DNA of 64,000 bases, from positions 2,604,001 to 2,668,000 of the forward strand of contig NZ_CP069533.1 of assembly GCF_016889765.1 (NCBI RefSeq), read 5' to 3'. Positions 51,457 to 60,862 of the stretch are shown in pieces. The translations under genes were made by a program, and so were the position numbers. This stretch comes from Corynebacterium minutissimum. Its GTDB lineage: Bacteria; Actinomycetota; Actinomycetes; Mycobacteriales; Mycobacteriaceae. The notes beneath the pieces were generated by a model. The model was not told where the DNA came from. It did no database searches and saw nothing but the letters and a program-made list of their open reading frames with translations. The first letter of the stretch is position 1. Each line of letters begins with the position of its first letter.

Positions 51457-52997
51457 GCGGAGGCTTCAGATCTCGCAGCAAGTCCGGTGACCCCGCTGAT
51501 CGCGGACAGAAGAACCACGACAAAAAGCGTCATGGAGGCACGCAAAAGCGTGCCTCCACGCGCCACAACAATCGAGGCACCGCCGCGGGGCGCCGAAATG
51601 ATCGCGTTCGCCCCACAGACTCGCTGATTCAAGCCGCGCGCCGCAGCGGTGTCGATGTCCCGCGCGCGGTGGCATTCGACGTATTGCGTCGCGTGGCTGC
51701 CGATGACGCCTTTGCCAACCTCACACTGCCCAAGGCGCTCAGCGCGAACAAACTCACTGGACGCGATGCGGCGTTTGCTACAGAACTTACCTACGGGACC
51801 CTGCGTACCGAAGGCGTACTCGATGCAGTTATCTCTCAGTGTGCTTCCCGGGGGCTCGATGCGATGGCGCCGGAGGTGCTGACTGCGCTTCGTTTGGGTA
51901 CGTACCAGGTGCTCTATACCCGTGTGGAGGCGCATGCTGCAGTCGATACCACCGTGCGCCTCGTCGAGGCAGCTGGCCACGAGAAGGCCAAAGGTTTTGC
52001 CAATGGCATCATGCGCACCATCACGCGCACTCCGGCAGAGGAGTGGCTCGAACAGCTGACACCGAGCGGCGAGATTGCCGCCCTAGCCTTCCGCCACGCC
52101 CATCCTGAGTGGATTGCGAGCTCTTTTGCGCGCGCCTTAGGTGACTCGGAGGAGTTGGAGAGAGCGCTTGAGGCTGATTCCCAGCGTCCCATCGTGCACC
52201 TCGTAGCACGTCCAGGTGAGATAACGGCAGAAGAGCTCGCGCTCATGACCGGCTGTGAGGAAGGCCAGTATTCGCCGTACGCGGTGTATTTGGAACACGG
52301 TGACCCCGGTTCCCTGGAACCCGTGCGCCAAGGCATGGCGGCGGTACAGGATGAAGGTTCGCAGCTTATTGCACGCGCAGTCACGGAAGCTCCCTTGATT
52401 GGTGATGACACCGGCCGTTGGCTGGATCTCTGTGCCGGACCAGGTGGCAAGGCTGCGCTCATGGGGGCGATTGCCCGAATCGACAGCGCTACTGTCGACG
52501 CCATCGAGGTCTCCCCGCACCGAGCAAAGCTCGTGGAAAAGACCGCGAGGGATCTACCGGTGCGGGTGCATACGGCCGATGGCCGCTCGCCCGGCCTCGA
52601 GCCAGGGTATGACCGCGTTCTTGTCGACGCCCCCTGTTCCGGTCTCGGAGCCCTGCGTCGCCGACCAGAAGCTCGATGGCGCAAGTCTGAGTCCGACATT
52701 AAGGACCTCACCTCACTGCAGGCAGAGCTTCTCGAATCTGCACTCAACCTGGTTCGCCCGGGCGGCGTTGTGGTCTATTCGACGTGTTCGCCAGACCTGC
52801 GCGAAACCCGCGAGATTGTCGACGCGGCCGTCGCCCAGCATGGCGAGGGGGCAGCGTTGCGCATTGAAGAGCTCGATGCGCGCCAGCTTTTGCCGAACAT
52901 GGGCAATGTGGGCAGCGAACTGTCCGCACAGTTGTGGCCCCATCGCCATGGCACAGACGCCATGTTTTTCGCAGTCCTTCGTCGACTCGCGGACTAG
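51453..52997 (+). CDS. rsmB: 16S rRNA (cytosine(967)-C(5))-methyltransferase
   Basis: 514 residues. A basic disordered extension (about 1-55, Arg/Lys/Gly rich) precedes a NusB-like domain (about 65-200; RAVAFDVLRRVAADDAFANL). The Rossmann methyltransferase domain has the SAM loop LDLCAGPGGKAALMGAI near 330, the motif IV Cys in VDAPCSGLGALRRRPEARWR near 393 and the catalytic Cys in VYSTCSPDLRET near 440. GTG start overlapping fmt. Length slightly above the E. coli enzyme because of the basic tail. Confidence 0.93.
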   Translation: MSGGFRSRSKSGDPADRGQKNHDKKRHGGTQKRASTRHNNRGTAAGRRNDRVRPTDSLIQAARRSGVDVPRAVAFDVLRRVAADDAFANLTLPKALSANKLTGRDAAFATELTYGTLRTEGVLDAVISQCASRGLDAMAPEVLTALRLGTYQVLYTRVEAHAAVDTTVRLVEAAGHEKAKGFANGIMRTITRTPAEEWLEQLTPSGEIAALAFRHAHPEWIASSFARALGDSEELERALEADSQRPIVHLVARPGEITAEELALMTGCEEGQYSPYAVYLEHGDPGSLEPVRQGMAAVQDEGSQLIARAVTEAPLIGDDTGRWLDLCAGPGGKAALMGAIARIDSATVDAIEVSPHRAKLVEKTARDLPVRVHTADGRSPGLEPGYDRVLVDAPCSGLGALRRRPEARWRKSESDIKDLTSLQAELLESALNLVRPGGVVVYSTCSPDLRETREIVDAAVAQHGEGAALRIEELDARQLLPNMGNVGSELSAQLWPHRHGTDAMFFAVLRRLAD

Positions 52998-53025
52998 AAA
53001 GGACGAAGGGACTAGGCTATGTGAC

Positions 53026-53703
53026 ATGTCTGCAGAAAAGTCTGGTCCCATCATCGCCCCGTCCATTCTGGCCGCCGACTTTACCCAACTCGGTGAGGAA
53101 GTCCGCGCAGTAGCCAACGCGGACTGGATCCACGTTGACATCATGGATGGTCATTTCGTCCCCAACTTGTCTTTCGGCCCGGACATCACCGCCACCGTGG
53201 ACGGCATCACGACGCAAACCCTAGACGTGCACCTCATGATTGAGGAGCCGGAGAAGTGGGTTGAGACCTACGCTAAGGCGGGCGCTGATTGCATCATCTT
53301 CCACGTTGAGGCTGTCAGCGATAAGGACGCAGCGCTAGCGCTCGGGCAGAAGATTCGTGACCTCGGCGTGCGCGCAGGATTCTCCATCAAGCCAGGCACC
53401 CCGATTGAGCCGTGGTTGGATTCTTTGGAGCACTTCGACGAGGTTCTCGTCATGTCTGTGGAGCCGGGCTTTGGCGGGCAAAGCTTCATGCCTGAGCAAC
53501 TCGACAAAGTCCGCACCTTGCGCCAGGTTATTGATGAACGCGGTCTCGACGTTCTCATTGAAATCGACGGTGGCATTTCTGCCGAAACCATCCGCCAGTC
53601 CGCAGAAGCCGGATGTGATGCCTTTGTGGCGGGATCCGCCATTTACAAGCAGGCGGATAAGGCCGCGGCTGTCGATGAGTTGCGCCGCCTAGCCACGCTG
53701 TAA
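53026..53703 (+). CDS. rpe: Ribulose-phosphate 3-epimerase
   Basis: 225 residues, TIM barrel. Interconverts ribulose 5-phosphate and xylulose 5-phosphate. IIAPSILAADFTQLGEEV at the start, the metal-binding WIHVDIMDGHFVPNLSFG near 33, LDVHLMIEEPEKW near 65, SVEPGFGGQSFMPE near 143 and EIDGGISAETI near 178. ATG 53026 has TAGGCT seven bases before it (leaderless pattern). It lies in front of the riboflavin genes, whose substrate ribulose 5-phosphate it supplies. Confidence 0.95.
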   Translation: MSAEKSGPIIAPSILAADFTQLGEEVRAVANADWIHVDIMDGHFVPNLSFGPDITATVDGITTQTLDVHLMIEEPEKWVETYAKAGADCIIFHVEAVSDKDAALALGQKIRDLGVRAGFSIKPGTPIEPWLDSLEHFDEVLVMSVEPGFGGQSFMPEQLDKVRTLRQVIDERGLDVLIEIDGGISAETIRQSAEAGCDAFVAGSAIYKQADKAAAVDELRRLATL

Positions 53704-53711
53704 CCAGAGCT

Positions 53712-54710
53712 TTGATTGAGAATGCAGTGCGCCTGGCCATGACAGCCGGCGCCCAGGCACGAGGCACCACCAGCCCCAATCCACCTGTCGGAGCGGTCAT
53801 TCTGGACGCCGCCGGTGAAATTGCCGGCGTGGGCCACACGCAGCCGCCCGGCGGACCCCATGCGGAGATTGTGGCGCTGAAGATGGCAGGGGAGAAGGCC
53901 CGCGGCGGGACTGCCGTGGTGACCCTGGAGCCTTGCAACCACACCGGCCGTACGGGACCGTGTGCGCAGGCGCTTATCGACGCCTCCCTGGGCAGCGTTT
54001 ACTTCCTCCATCCTGATCCCACTCCGCAAGCAGCGGGCGGTGCCGCCGCACTAGCAGCGGCCGGTATCACCGTCGGCACGGTTGAGGCGCCCGCAGGGGT
54101 CGAGGATGTGCTCATTCCCTGGCTCACTGCGATGGAGCTGGGCCGGCCACATGTCACGCTGAAGTTTGCTCAAAGCCTCGACGGCTTTACCGCTGCTGTT
54201 GATGGCACAAGCCAGTGGATTACGGGTGCTCGGGCCCGCGAACACGTCCATATCGATCGCACTCGGCGCGATGCCATCCTCATCGGTACCGGCACGGCGT
54301 TGGCCGATAACCCTTCGCTCACCGCGCGCTACCCGGACGGTGGATTGCGGGATAACCAGCCGCGGCGTGTCGTGGTGGGACGTAGGGACGTCGCCAAGCA
54401 CAGCGCTCACAACCTCGCACGTCTAGGTTTCGAGCAATACGCCACGCCTCAGGCAGCTCTGGCTGAACTGTACGCCAGTGGTGCCCGTGACGTCCTCGTG
54501 GAAGGCGGAGCCGGACTTGCTTCCAGCATGCTGGAGCTCGGGTACGTCGACTCGATCCAGGCCTACCTGGGCAACGTCATCCTCGGTGAAGGCACTGGTG
54601 TGCTTAAGCACGCGGCCGCATCGACGCTGGCAGAAGCGCCGCGCTGGTGCCGTCACTCGGTCAAGATATTAGGCGATGACGTGCTTATTGAATATCAGAG
54701 GAAAGGATAG
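53712..54710 (+). CDS. ribD: Riboflavin deaminase-reductase
   Basis: 332 residues. Deaminates and reduces the pyrimidine intermediate, steps two and three of riboflavin synthesis. The N-terminal deaminase has the Zn-binding HAEIVAL near residue 50 and PCNHTGRTGPC near 75. The reductase domain (about 150-330) has KFAQSLDGFTA near 150 and VLVEGGAGLASSML near 265. TTG is the best start (MIENAVRLAMTAGAQA), eight bases after rpe. No FMN riboswitch is seen before it. Confidence 0.93.
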   Translation: MIENAVRLAMTAGAQARGTTSPNPPVGAVILDAAGEIAGVGHTQPPGGPHAEIVALKMAGEKARGGTAVVTLEPCNHTGRTGPCAQALIDASLGSVYFLHPDPTPQAAGGAAALAAAGITVGTVEAPAGVEDVLIPWLTAMELGRPHVTLKFAQSLDGFTAAVDGTSQWITGARAREHVHIDRTRRDAILIGTGTALADNPSLTARYPDGGLRDNQPRRVVVGRRDVAKHSAHNLARLGFEQYATPQAALAELYASGARDVLVEGGAGLASSMLELGYVDSIQAYLGNVILGEGTGVLKHAAASTLAEAPRWCRHSVKILGDDVLIEYQRKG

Positions 54711-54717
54711 AGACTCG

Positions 54718-55332
54718 GTGTTTACCGGACTTGTAGAAGAAATTGGTCGCGTGGAAAGCGTGGAGCACCAGGGCGATGCCGTGCGTCTCGGCATTGCTGC
54801 GGCGGCGGTTTTAGACGACGCCCAGCTTGGTGATTCTATCGCGGTCAACGGTGTGTGCCTGACCGTAGCGGAACTTGGCGAGGGCACCTTTATCGCCGAT
54901 GTCATGCAGGAATCCCTGGATCGCAGTTCACTGGGAGAACTAGAAATTGGCTCGGCGGTCAACCTCGAGCGCGCGGTTCTTCCCACAACGCGCCTTGGCG
55001 GACACATTGTGCAAGGGCACGTGGATGGAACGGCACAGTTGCTTTCTCGAACCCCATCAGAGAATTGGGAAGTTCTGCGCTTCAGCCTCCCGCAGGATCT
55101 AGCGCACTACGTGGTGGAGAAAGGTTCCATTGCTGTGCAAGGCACCTCGCTGACTGTCTCGGCAGTGGGAAAGGACTACTTCGAGGTCTCACTCATCCCG
55201 ACCACTCTGCGCGATACTGTATTCGGTTCCCTGGAGCCTGGGGCAACAGTAAACCTGGAAGTTGACGTGGTCGCTAAGTATGTGGAGAAGATGGTTTACC
55301 CTAACGTCACTGCGCATTCTGCTGAGGGATAG
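54718..55332 (+). CDS. ribE: Riboflavin synthase, alpha chain
   Basis: 204 residues made of two homologous lumazine-binding halves, the first beginning MFTGLVEEIGRVESVE, the second about residue 98 (HIVQGHVDGTAQLL). NGVCLTV and QGTSLTVSAVG are the paired substrate sites. Makes riboflavin from two lumazines. GTG 54718 chosen for the VFTGLVEE start, with AAAGGA ten bases upstream; an in-frame ATG at 54676 lies inside ribD. Confidence 0.94.
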   Translation: MFTGLVEEIGRVESVEHQGDAVRLGIAAAAVLDDAQLGDSIAVNGVCLTVAELGEGTFIADVMQESLDRSSLGELEIGSAVNLERAVLPTTRLGGHIVQGHVDGTAQLLSRTPSENWEVLRFSLPQDLAHYVVEKGSIAVQGTSLTVSAVGKDYFEVSLIPTTLRDTVFGSLEPGATVNLEVDVVAKYVEKMVYPNVTAHSAEG

Positions 55333-55343
55333 AGTTAATCCTT

Positions 55344-56606
55344 ATGACCGCCGCAGATTCAACCTTCACTCTAGATAGCGTCGACCAAGCCATCGCGGAC
55401 ATCGCGGCCGGCAAAGCTGTCATCGTCGTGGACAACGAGGACCGCGAGAACGAGGGTGACCTCATTTTTGCCGCTGAGCTGGCTACTCCAGAACTCGTGG
55501 CTTTTATGGTGCGCTATAGCTCCGGCTATATTTGCGCACCACTCCTGCCGGAGGATTGTGAGCGGCTCAACCTGCCGCCGATGATGGCCGTGAACCAAGA
55601 CGTGCGTCATACCGCTTACACGGTGACGGTGGACCTAGCCAACGGTTCCACGGGCATTTCCGCCACCTCGCGCTGCGAGACGATTCGTGCGTTGGCGGAC
55701 CCTACCTCGGAACCTGCAGACTTTACCCGGCCCGGACACGTGGTTCCTCTCGCAGCACGCCCCAACGGTGTGCTTGAGCGCGATGGTCATACCGAGGCAT
55801 CCATCGACCTGGCCCGCCTCGCAGGGCTGCGACCCGCAGGTGTTTTGTGTGAGATCGTGTCCGAAGAGGACCCGACCGATATGGCGCGTTCCCCGGAACT
55901 GCGACGCTTCGCCGATAAACACGGGCTCACGATGATTTCCATTGAGCAGCTCATCGAATGGCGCCGACACAACGAGCAACAGGTTACCCGCCAGGTAGAA
56001 ACCCGCCTGCCCACTGAGCACGGCGAATTTAAAGCGGTGGGTTACCGGAATGACGTCGACAAGCACGAGCACATTGCACTCGTCGTCGGTGACGTCAACG
56101 ATTACGCTGGCGCCACGGATGTGCCGGTGCGCGTGCACTCGGAGTGTCTTACTGGCGATGTTTTCGGTTCCCAGCGCTGCGATTGCGGTCCACAGCTGCA
56201 GGAATCCCTGCGTGCGGTGCAGGAAGCCGGACGAGGCATTGTTATCTACCTGCGTGGCCAAGAAGGGCGCGGCATTGGGCTCATCAACAAGCTTAAGGCC
56301 TATAGCCTGCAGGACGGCGGTTTGGACACCGTTGACGCTAACGTCGAGCAAGGCCTGCCGGAAGACGCCCGCGAATACTCCGTAGCCGGACAGATCCTGC
56401 GGGATCTCGGCGTTTCTTCAGTGAACCTGCTCACCAACAATCCGCACAAGGGCGAAGGCCTGCAGGGCTTTGGCATTGATGCCTCTGCACGCACCGCGCT
56501 GGCTACCCCGGCGACGGAAGACAACATCGCCTACCTGCGCACCAAGCGCGACCGTATGGGCCACGACCTGCCGCAGGTGGCAGAGTGGGACAAGAAGCAC
56601 TCTTAA
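55344..56606 (+). CDS. ribAB: Bifunctional DHBP synthase / GTP cyclohydrolase II
   Basis: 420 residues. N-terminal RibB half (about 8-205) with DNEDRENEGDLIFAAE near 28 and RPGHVVPLAAR near 130, making dihydroxybutanone phosphate from ribulose 5-phosphate. C-terminal RibA half (about 210-415) with VHSECLTGDVFGSQRCDCGPQL near 262 (Zn Cys residues) and YLRGQEGRGIGL near 303, opening GTP. It starts the two branches of riboflavin synthesis. Between ribE and ribH. Confidence 0.95.
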   Translation: MTAADSTFTLDSVDQAIADIAAGKAVIVVDNEDRENEGDLIFAAELATPELVAFMVRYSSGYICAPLLPEDCERLNLPPMMAVNQDVRHTAYTVTVDLANGSTGISATSRCETIRALADPTSEPADFTRPGHVVPLAARPNGVLERDGHTEASIDLARLAGLRPAGVLCEIVSEEDPTDMARSPELRRFADKHGLTMISIEQLIEWRRHNEQQVTRQVETRLPTEHGEFKAVGYRNDVDKHEHIALVVGDVNDYAGATDVPVRVHSECLTGDVFGSQRCDCGPQLQESLRAVQEAGRGIVIYLRGQEGRGIGLINKLKAYSLQDGGLDTVDANVEQGLPEDAREYSVAGQILRDLGVSSVNLLTNNPHKGEGLQGFGIDASARTALATPATEDNIAYLRTKRDRMGHDLPQVAEWDKKHS

Positions 56607-56642
56607 ACGTTCACGACTTCAAGGTTCACAAAGGAGCACACA

Positions 56643-57125
56643 ATGAGCAAAGACGGCCTTCCTACTCCAAAGAATGTCTCCGGTAAGGGCATCCGCGTGG
56701 CCGTGGTAACGGCGACGTGGAACGAGGAAATCTGCGATCAGCTGCACCGCCGCGCTATTGAGACCGCTGAAGAAGCTGGCGCGGAAATCACCGCTGTGCG
56801 CGTCGTCGGCGCGTTGGAGCTGCCCGTGGTGGTCCAAGCTGCGGCACGCACGCACGATGCCGTCGTTGCGCTCGGATGCGTTGTCCGCGGTGGGACCCCG
56901 CACTTTGATTACGTGTGTGACTCGGTAACGCAAGGCCTCACACGCATTGCTCTCGATGAGTCGACGCCGGTAGGCAACGGCGTGCTCACCGTCAACGAGT
57001 ATGACCAAGCCGTCGACCGCGCAGGTTTTGAAAGCTCCGCCGAAGACAAGGGCGCGGAATCCATGCACGCAGCTTTAGAAACCGTGCACACCTTGCGTAC
57101 ACTAAACGAGTCGACCCCGCAGTAG
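56643..57125 (+). CDS. ribH: 6,7-Dimethyl-8-ribityllumazine synthase
   Basis: 160 residues. Condenses the two branches into lumazine. VAVVTATWNEEICDQLHRRAI near residue 18, VRVVGALELPVVVQAAA near 50, ALGCVVRGGTPHFDYVCDSVTQGL near 80 with the catalytic His, and TPVGNGVLTVNEYDQAVDRAG near 115. AAGGAG precedes the ATG. Last gene of the riboflavin set. Confidence 0.95.
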   Translation: MSKDGLPTPKNVSGKGIRVAVVTATWNEEICDQLHRRAIETAEEAGAEITAVRVVGALELPVVVQAAARTHDAVVALGCVVRGGTPHFDYVCDSVTQGLTRIALDESTPVGNGVLTVNEYDQAVDRAGFESSAEDKGAESMHAALETVHTLRTLNESTPQ

Positions 57126-57215
57126 CCCGCAGTAAGTAGGCCACGCGGCGCTTGCTGTGACAAGCCGTGACAAGATACGCCGAGAAGCGGGAGTGATACA
57201 TGGATGGAGGACTCG

Positions 57216-57776
57216 ATGACGGACCCACAGATTCCTTCGGAGAAGCAGCCGATCGCTGCTCGCCCCGAACTGAGCGATGAGCAGGTGTTGGCCTATACCA
57301 GTGCCGATCCCTTTGCGAAGACGTCGACGAAGCCCTGGGAATACGAGGCCCGTTCACCTTTCCTTCGTAAGGTAGCGATCGTCTGGGTCATCCTTGTCAT
57401 GGCGGCGCACCTCTTCATGGGCTTCACTGTGGGCTTGTCTTTTACCGGTGCCAGCGTGACCACCATTGATAAATTCGCTTTCCCCGGCGTCGGCGTGCTG
57501 ATTTCTGTGCTGTCCTGGTTCGCCCTTACCCGTCCGCGCCTCCGCGCCAATTCTGACGGAGTGGAGGTTCGCAACATTGTGGGTACGCGTTTTTACCCCT
57601 GGCAGGTGATTTATGGCCTGTCCTTCCCGGAAGGTTCGCGCATGGCGCGCATCGAGCTGCCGGACTTCGAGTACGTTCCGGTGTGGGCGCTGCAATCCGG
57701 CGATAAGACTGACGTGATTCCGAAGGTGCGTTCCTTCCGCGACCTTGAAGCCCGCTACATGCCGCAGGATGACTAG
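57216..57776 (+). CDS. PH-domain membrane protein
   Basis: 186 residues. Two membrane helices (VAIVWVILVMAAHLFMGFTV and FPGVGVLISVLSWFALT, about 50-105), then a small bacterial PH domain (about 108-180; LRANSDGVEVRNIVGTRFYPWQVIYGLSFPEG). It corresponds to the Rv1417 type protein found between ribH and uvrC in actinobacteria; function unknown. ATG 57216 was chosen because GGAGG (57206-57210) is well spaced; ATG 57204 is the alternative. Stop overlaps the uvrC GTG by one base. Confidence 0.82.
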   Translation: MTDPQIPSEKQPIAARPELSDEQVLAYTSADPFAKTSTKPWEYEARSPFLRKVAIVWVILVMAAHLFMGFTVGLSFTGASVTTIDKFAFPGVGVLISVLSWFALTRPRLRANSDGVEVRNIVGTRFYPWQVIYGLSFPEGSRMARIELPDFEYVPVWALQSGDKTDVIPKVRSFRDLEARYMPQDD

Positions 57777-59830
57777 TGGCTGATCCCACGACCTACCGCC
57801 CGGCTCCTGGAAGCATTCCTACGGACCCGGGCGTCTATAAATTCCGGGATGAGAACCGCCGCGTTGTCTACGTGGGCAAGGCAAAGAACCTCCGTGCACG
57901 TTTGTCCAACTACTTTCAGGACATCACGCAACTACATCCGCGGACCCGCCAGATGGTTCTCACAGCCGCGTCGGTGGAATGGACCGTGGTGGCCAGCGAA
58001 GTGGAAGCACTCCAGCTGGAGTACACGTGGATTAAGCGCTTCGATCCGCGGTTCAATGTTATGTACCGCGATGATAAGACTTACCCCATGCTCGCGGTTT
58101 CGGTGGGAGAGACCATCCCACGCGCGTTCTTCCACCGTGGCCCGCGCCGCAAAGGCGTACGCTATTTCGGCCCGTATTCGCATGCGTGGGCAGTACGTGA
58201 GTCACTCGATCTCCTTACCCGTGTGTTCCCCATGCGCACGTGCGCTAAAGGCGTGTACAACCGCCACGAGCGCCTAGGCCGGCCGTGTTTGTTGGGGTAC
58301 ATCGGCAAGTGCGACGCGCCCTGCATTGGCCGGGTCAGCCCTGAAGAACACCGCGAGACGGTGAACCAACTCATGAGCTTCATGAACGGCAACACCGCGC
58401 CCGTGCGCAAGCGGTTGACGCACGAGATGGAGGAAGCGTCGGAGAACCTAGAGTTCGAGCTGGCCGCACGGCTTCGTGATGACTTGGGAGCGATTGACAA
58501 GCTCATGGAACAGCAGGCCGTGGTGCTCTCTGATGGCACTGACGCCGACCTCATTGCGTTTTGTTCGGATGAGCTTGAAGCCGCGGTGCAGATTTTCCAT
58601 GTGCGTGCCGGCCGTATTCGCGGCCAGCGCGGGTGGGTCGTAGAGCGATCAGGCGATCAGGCCACAACGGAGCCCATCGAGGAAGGCAAACCGGATCCCG
58701 GCCTGCCGGCACTTATCCAGAATTTCCTTGTGCAGTTCTATTCCGATGCCGTTGACAGGCAGCGCCAAGAAGCCGCTGAGGACGCGAAACTGGAGCGCAG
58801 GGGAGTGGACCAAGAGTCCCACACCGAAATGCATCGCGGCAACCCTATACCGCGTGAAATCCTGGTGCAGGTCCCGCCGGAGGAGGCCGAGCAAGTCACG
58901 ATCGTTTTGGAAGAATTACGCGGCGCCCACGTAGACCTGCGTGTCCCGCAGCGCGGCGATAAGCGCGCCCTCATGGAGACCGTGGAGCGCAACGCCAAGG
59001 AACAGCTGCGTCAGCACAAGCTCAAACGCGTAGGCGACCTCACCGCACGGTCGGCAGCATTGCAGGAACTGCAGGAAGCCTTAGGAATGGACTCCGCCCC
59101 GCTGCGCATCGAATGTACGGATATCTCACACATCCAAGGCACCGACGTGGTGGCTTCTCTCGTTGTTTTCGAAGATGGACTCCCACGCAAGTCGGATTAC
59201 CGCCGGTACCGCATCAAAGAAGCCGCCGGTGATGGACACTCGAATGATGTAGCCTCCATTGCCGAGGTCACTCGACGCCGTTTCAAACACCACCACGATG
59301 ACAAACGTGCCTTGCCTGATGAGGAGCTGGAGAACTCCACATTTGCTGAGGAACGCGTGCGTGAGGAATCCGCCAGCACGTCGACCCGCAGCTTCTATCC
59401 TCCACAACTCTTTATCGTCGATGGTGGCGCGCCCCAGGTTGCTGCTGCCCAGGCGGTCTTTGATGATCTGGGGATTGTCGATGTCACCCTGATTGGCTTG
59501 GCTAAGCGTCTGGAGGAGATTTGGGTTCCCGGTGACGATGAACCAGTCATTCTTCCACGTAGTTCACAGGCGCTATTCCTCCTTCAGCACCTGCGTGATG
59601 AGGCACACCGCGTGGCTATTACCTATCACCGTCAGCAGCGCTCAAAGCGGATGCGGACATCGGTGCTTGACTCCATACCGGGCTTGGGACCGCAACGCCG
59701 CACTGACTTAGTTAAACACTTCGGATCCGTGAAAAACCTCAAGGAAGCCAGCGTGGAGGATATCGCTGAGGTCAAGGGTTTTGGCCCGAAGCTCGCGCAG
59801 ACGGTGTACGACCACTTGCAGAAGTCCTAG
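57776..59830 (+). CDS. uvrC: Excinuclease ABC subunit C
   Basis: 684 residues. Cuts both sides of a lesion in nucleotide excision repair. GIY-YIG nuclease domain (PGVYKFRDENRRVVYVGKAKNLRARLSNYF, about 18-48), Cys cluster (CAKGVYNRHERLGRPCLLGYIGKCDAPC near 160), UVR helix (about 205-240), RNase H-fold nuclease (IECTDISHIQGTDVVASLVVFEDG near 443) and C-terminal helix-hairpin-helix (SIPGLGPQRRTDLVKHFGSVKNL near 630). GTG start. Confidence 0.96.
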   Translation: MADPTTYRPAPGSIPTDPGVYKFRDENRRVVYVGKAKNLRARLSNYFQDITQLHPRTRQMVLTAASVEWTVVASEVEALQLEYTWIKRFDPRFNVMYRDDKTYPMLAVSVGETIPRAFFHRGPRRKGVRYFGPYSHAWAVRESLDLLTRVFPMRTCAKGVYNRHERLGRPCLLGYIGKCDAPCIGRVSPEEHRETVNQLMSFMNGNTAPVRKRLTHEMEEASENLEFELAARLRDDLGAIDKLMEQQAVVLSDGTDADLIAFCSDELEAAVQIFHVRAGRIRGQRGWVVERSGDQATTEPIEEGKPDPGLPALIQNFLVQFYSDAVDRQRQEAAEDAKLERRGVDQESHTEMHRGNPIPREILVQVPPEEAEQVTIVLEELRGAHVDLRVPQRGDKRALMETVERNAKEQLRQHKLKRVGDLTARSAALQELQEALGMDSAPLRIECTDISHIQGTDVVASLVVFEDGLPRKSDYRRYRIKEAAGDGHSNDVASIAEVTRRRFKHHHDDKRALPDEELENSTFAEERVREESASTSTRSFYPPQLFIVDGGAPQVAAAQAVFDDLGIVDVTLIGLAKRLEEIWVPGDDEPVILPRSSQALFLLQHLRDEAHRVAITYHRQQRSKRMRTSVLDSIPGLGPQRRTDLVKHFGSVKNLKEASVEDIAEVKGFGPKLAQTVYDHLQKS

Positions 59831-59945
59831 ATATCTGTAGATATCTACTGGGCCGCTCATCGCTCCGCACGAAGTTGCACCTCCGTCACGGTATCGTTGC
59901 CGTATTCACACCGAATCTTCAGGTGAGGTGGTAAGAATAGAGGCC

Positions 59946-60818
59946 ATGACGTTGTTTGATTCCCCGCCCATTTTGGTGACCGGCATGTCCGGTGGAGGCT
60001 TAACCTCGGCAGCCAAGGTGTTGGAGGATAAAGGCTACTATGTGGCCCACAACATTCCGCCGAAGGCCATCGTTGACCTGCTGAAACTTTGTGCACGCCC
60101 CGACTCGCCCGTGACCAAAATCGCGGCGGTGACGGATGTGCGCTCCCGCATGTTCCCGGGTTCCCTTCCGGAGACACTCGACGAGCTGGCAGAACTGGAT
60201 ATGAAACCCACGCTGCTCTTCCTCGATGCACGCGATGATGTCCTTATCCGCCGTTTTGATTCGGTGCGTCGAACGCACCCGCTCCAGGATGGTGAGACCC
60301 TCAAGGCAGGTATCCAGCGTGAGCGCGTGGCGGTTCAAGACATCCGGAATCGTGCGGACATCATCATCGATACGACCAATCTGTCCATCCATGATCTGCG
60401 CCGAGCCATCGAGGCATCGTTCGGCGAGATGGGGCATGAACGCCAGCACGTAACGCTTGAGTCTTTCGGCTTCAAGCATGGCTCACCGCGTGATGCCGAT
60501 CTTGTCGTCGATGTGCGGTTCCTTCCCAATCCTTATTGGGTTCCGGAACTGCGCGGCTACCGGGGTACGGACGAGCCGGTGGCTGACTATGTGTTGTCAC
60601 GTGACGCGGCGCAGCCTTTCATACAGAACTTCATTAACATGCTTGATTCCATGCTTACTGGCTACCGTCATGAAGGAAAGAACTTCATCACGGTAGGCAT
60701 TGGCTGTACCGGTGGTCACCACCGCTCCGTTGCAATCACTGAAGAAATCGCACGCAGACTGCGCGAGCGCGGCGACATCGACGTCAGCACGCTGCACCGC
60801 GACATCAATCGCGATTAA
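59946..60818 (+). CDS. rapZ: RapZ/YvcJ-family nucleotide-binding protein with degenerate P-loop
   Basis: 290 residues. N-terminal P-loop domain and C-terminal RNA-binding-type domain (about 160-290; FLPNPYWVPELRGYRGTDEPV, GIGCTGGHHRSVAITEEIARRL). The Walker A segment at 13-21 reads GMSGGGLTS: the usual lysine is replaced by Leu, so ATP/GTP binding may be altered. Neighbours uvrC, yvcK and whiA are the classic set. In E. coli RapZ controls GlmZ RNA; in Gram-positives the role is unclear. ATG 59946 gives MTLFDSPPILVTG. Confidence 0.92.
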   Translation: MTLFDSPPILVTGMSGGGLTSAAKVLEDKGYYVAHNIPPKAIVDLLKLCARPDSPVTKIAAVTDVRSRMFPGSLPETLDELAELDMKPTLLFLDARDDVLIRRFDSVRRTHPLQDGETLKAGIQRERVAVQDIRNRADIIIDTTNLSIHDLRRAIEASFGEMGHERQHVTLESFGFKHGSPRDADLVVDVRFLPNPYWVPELRGYRGTDEPVADYVLSRDAAQPFIQNFINMLDSMLTGYRHEGKNFITVGIGCTGGHHRSVAITEEIARRLRERGDIDVSTLHRDINRD

Positions 60819-60862
60819 TTTCACTCTCTCTCACACATCTCACATCGAAAGCCGGTACTTAC

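Noticed and set aside
52998..53711. FMN riboswitch before the riboflavin genes
   Set aside because: ribD follows rpe by eight bases, and neither that gap nor the rpe upstream region has room for or shows an RFN element.
59828..59846. Tandem TAGATATCT repeat after uvrC
   Set aside because: Two short palindromic units; too small to support a function, no T run for a terminator.
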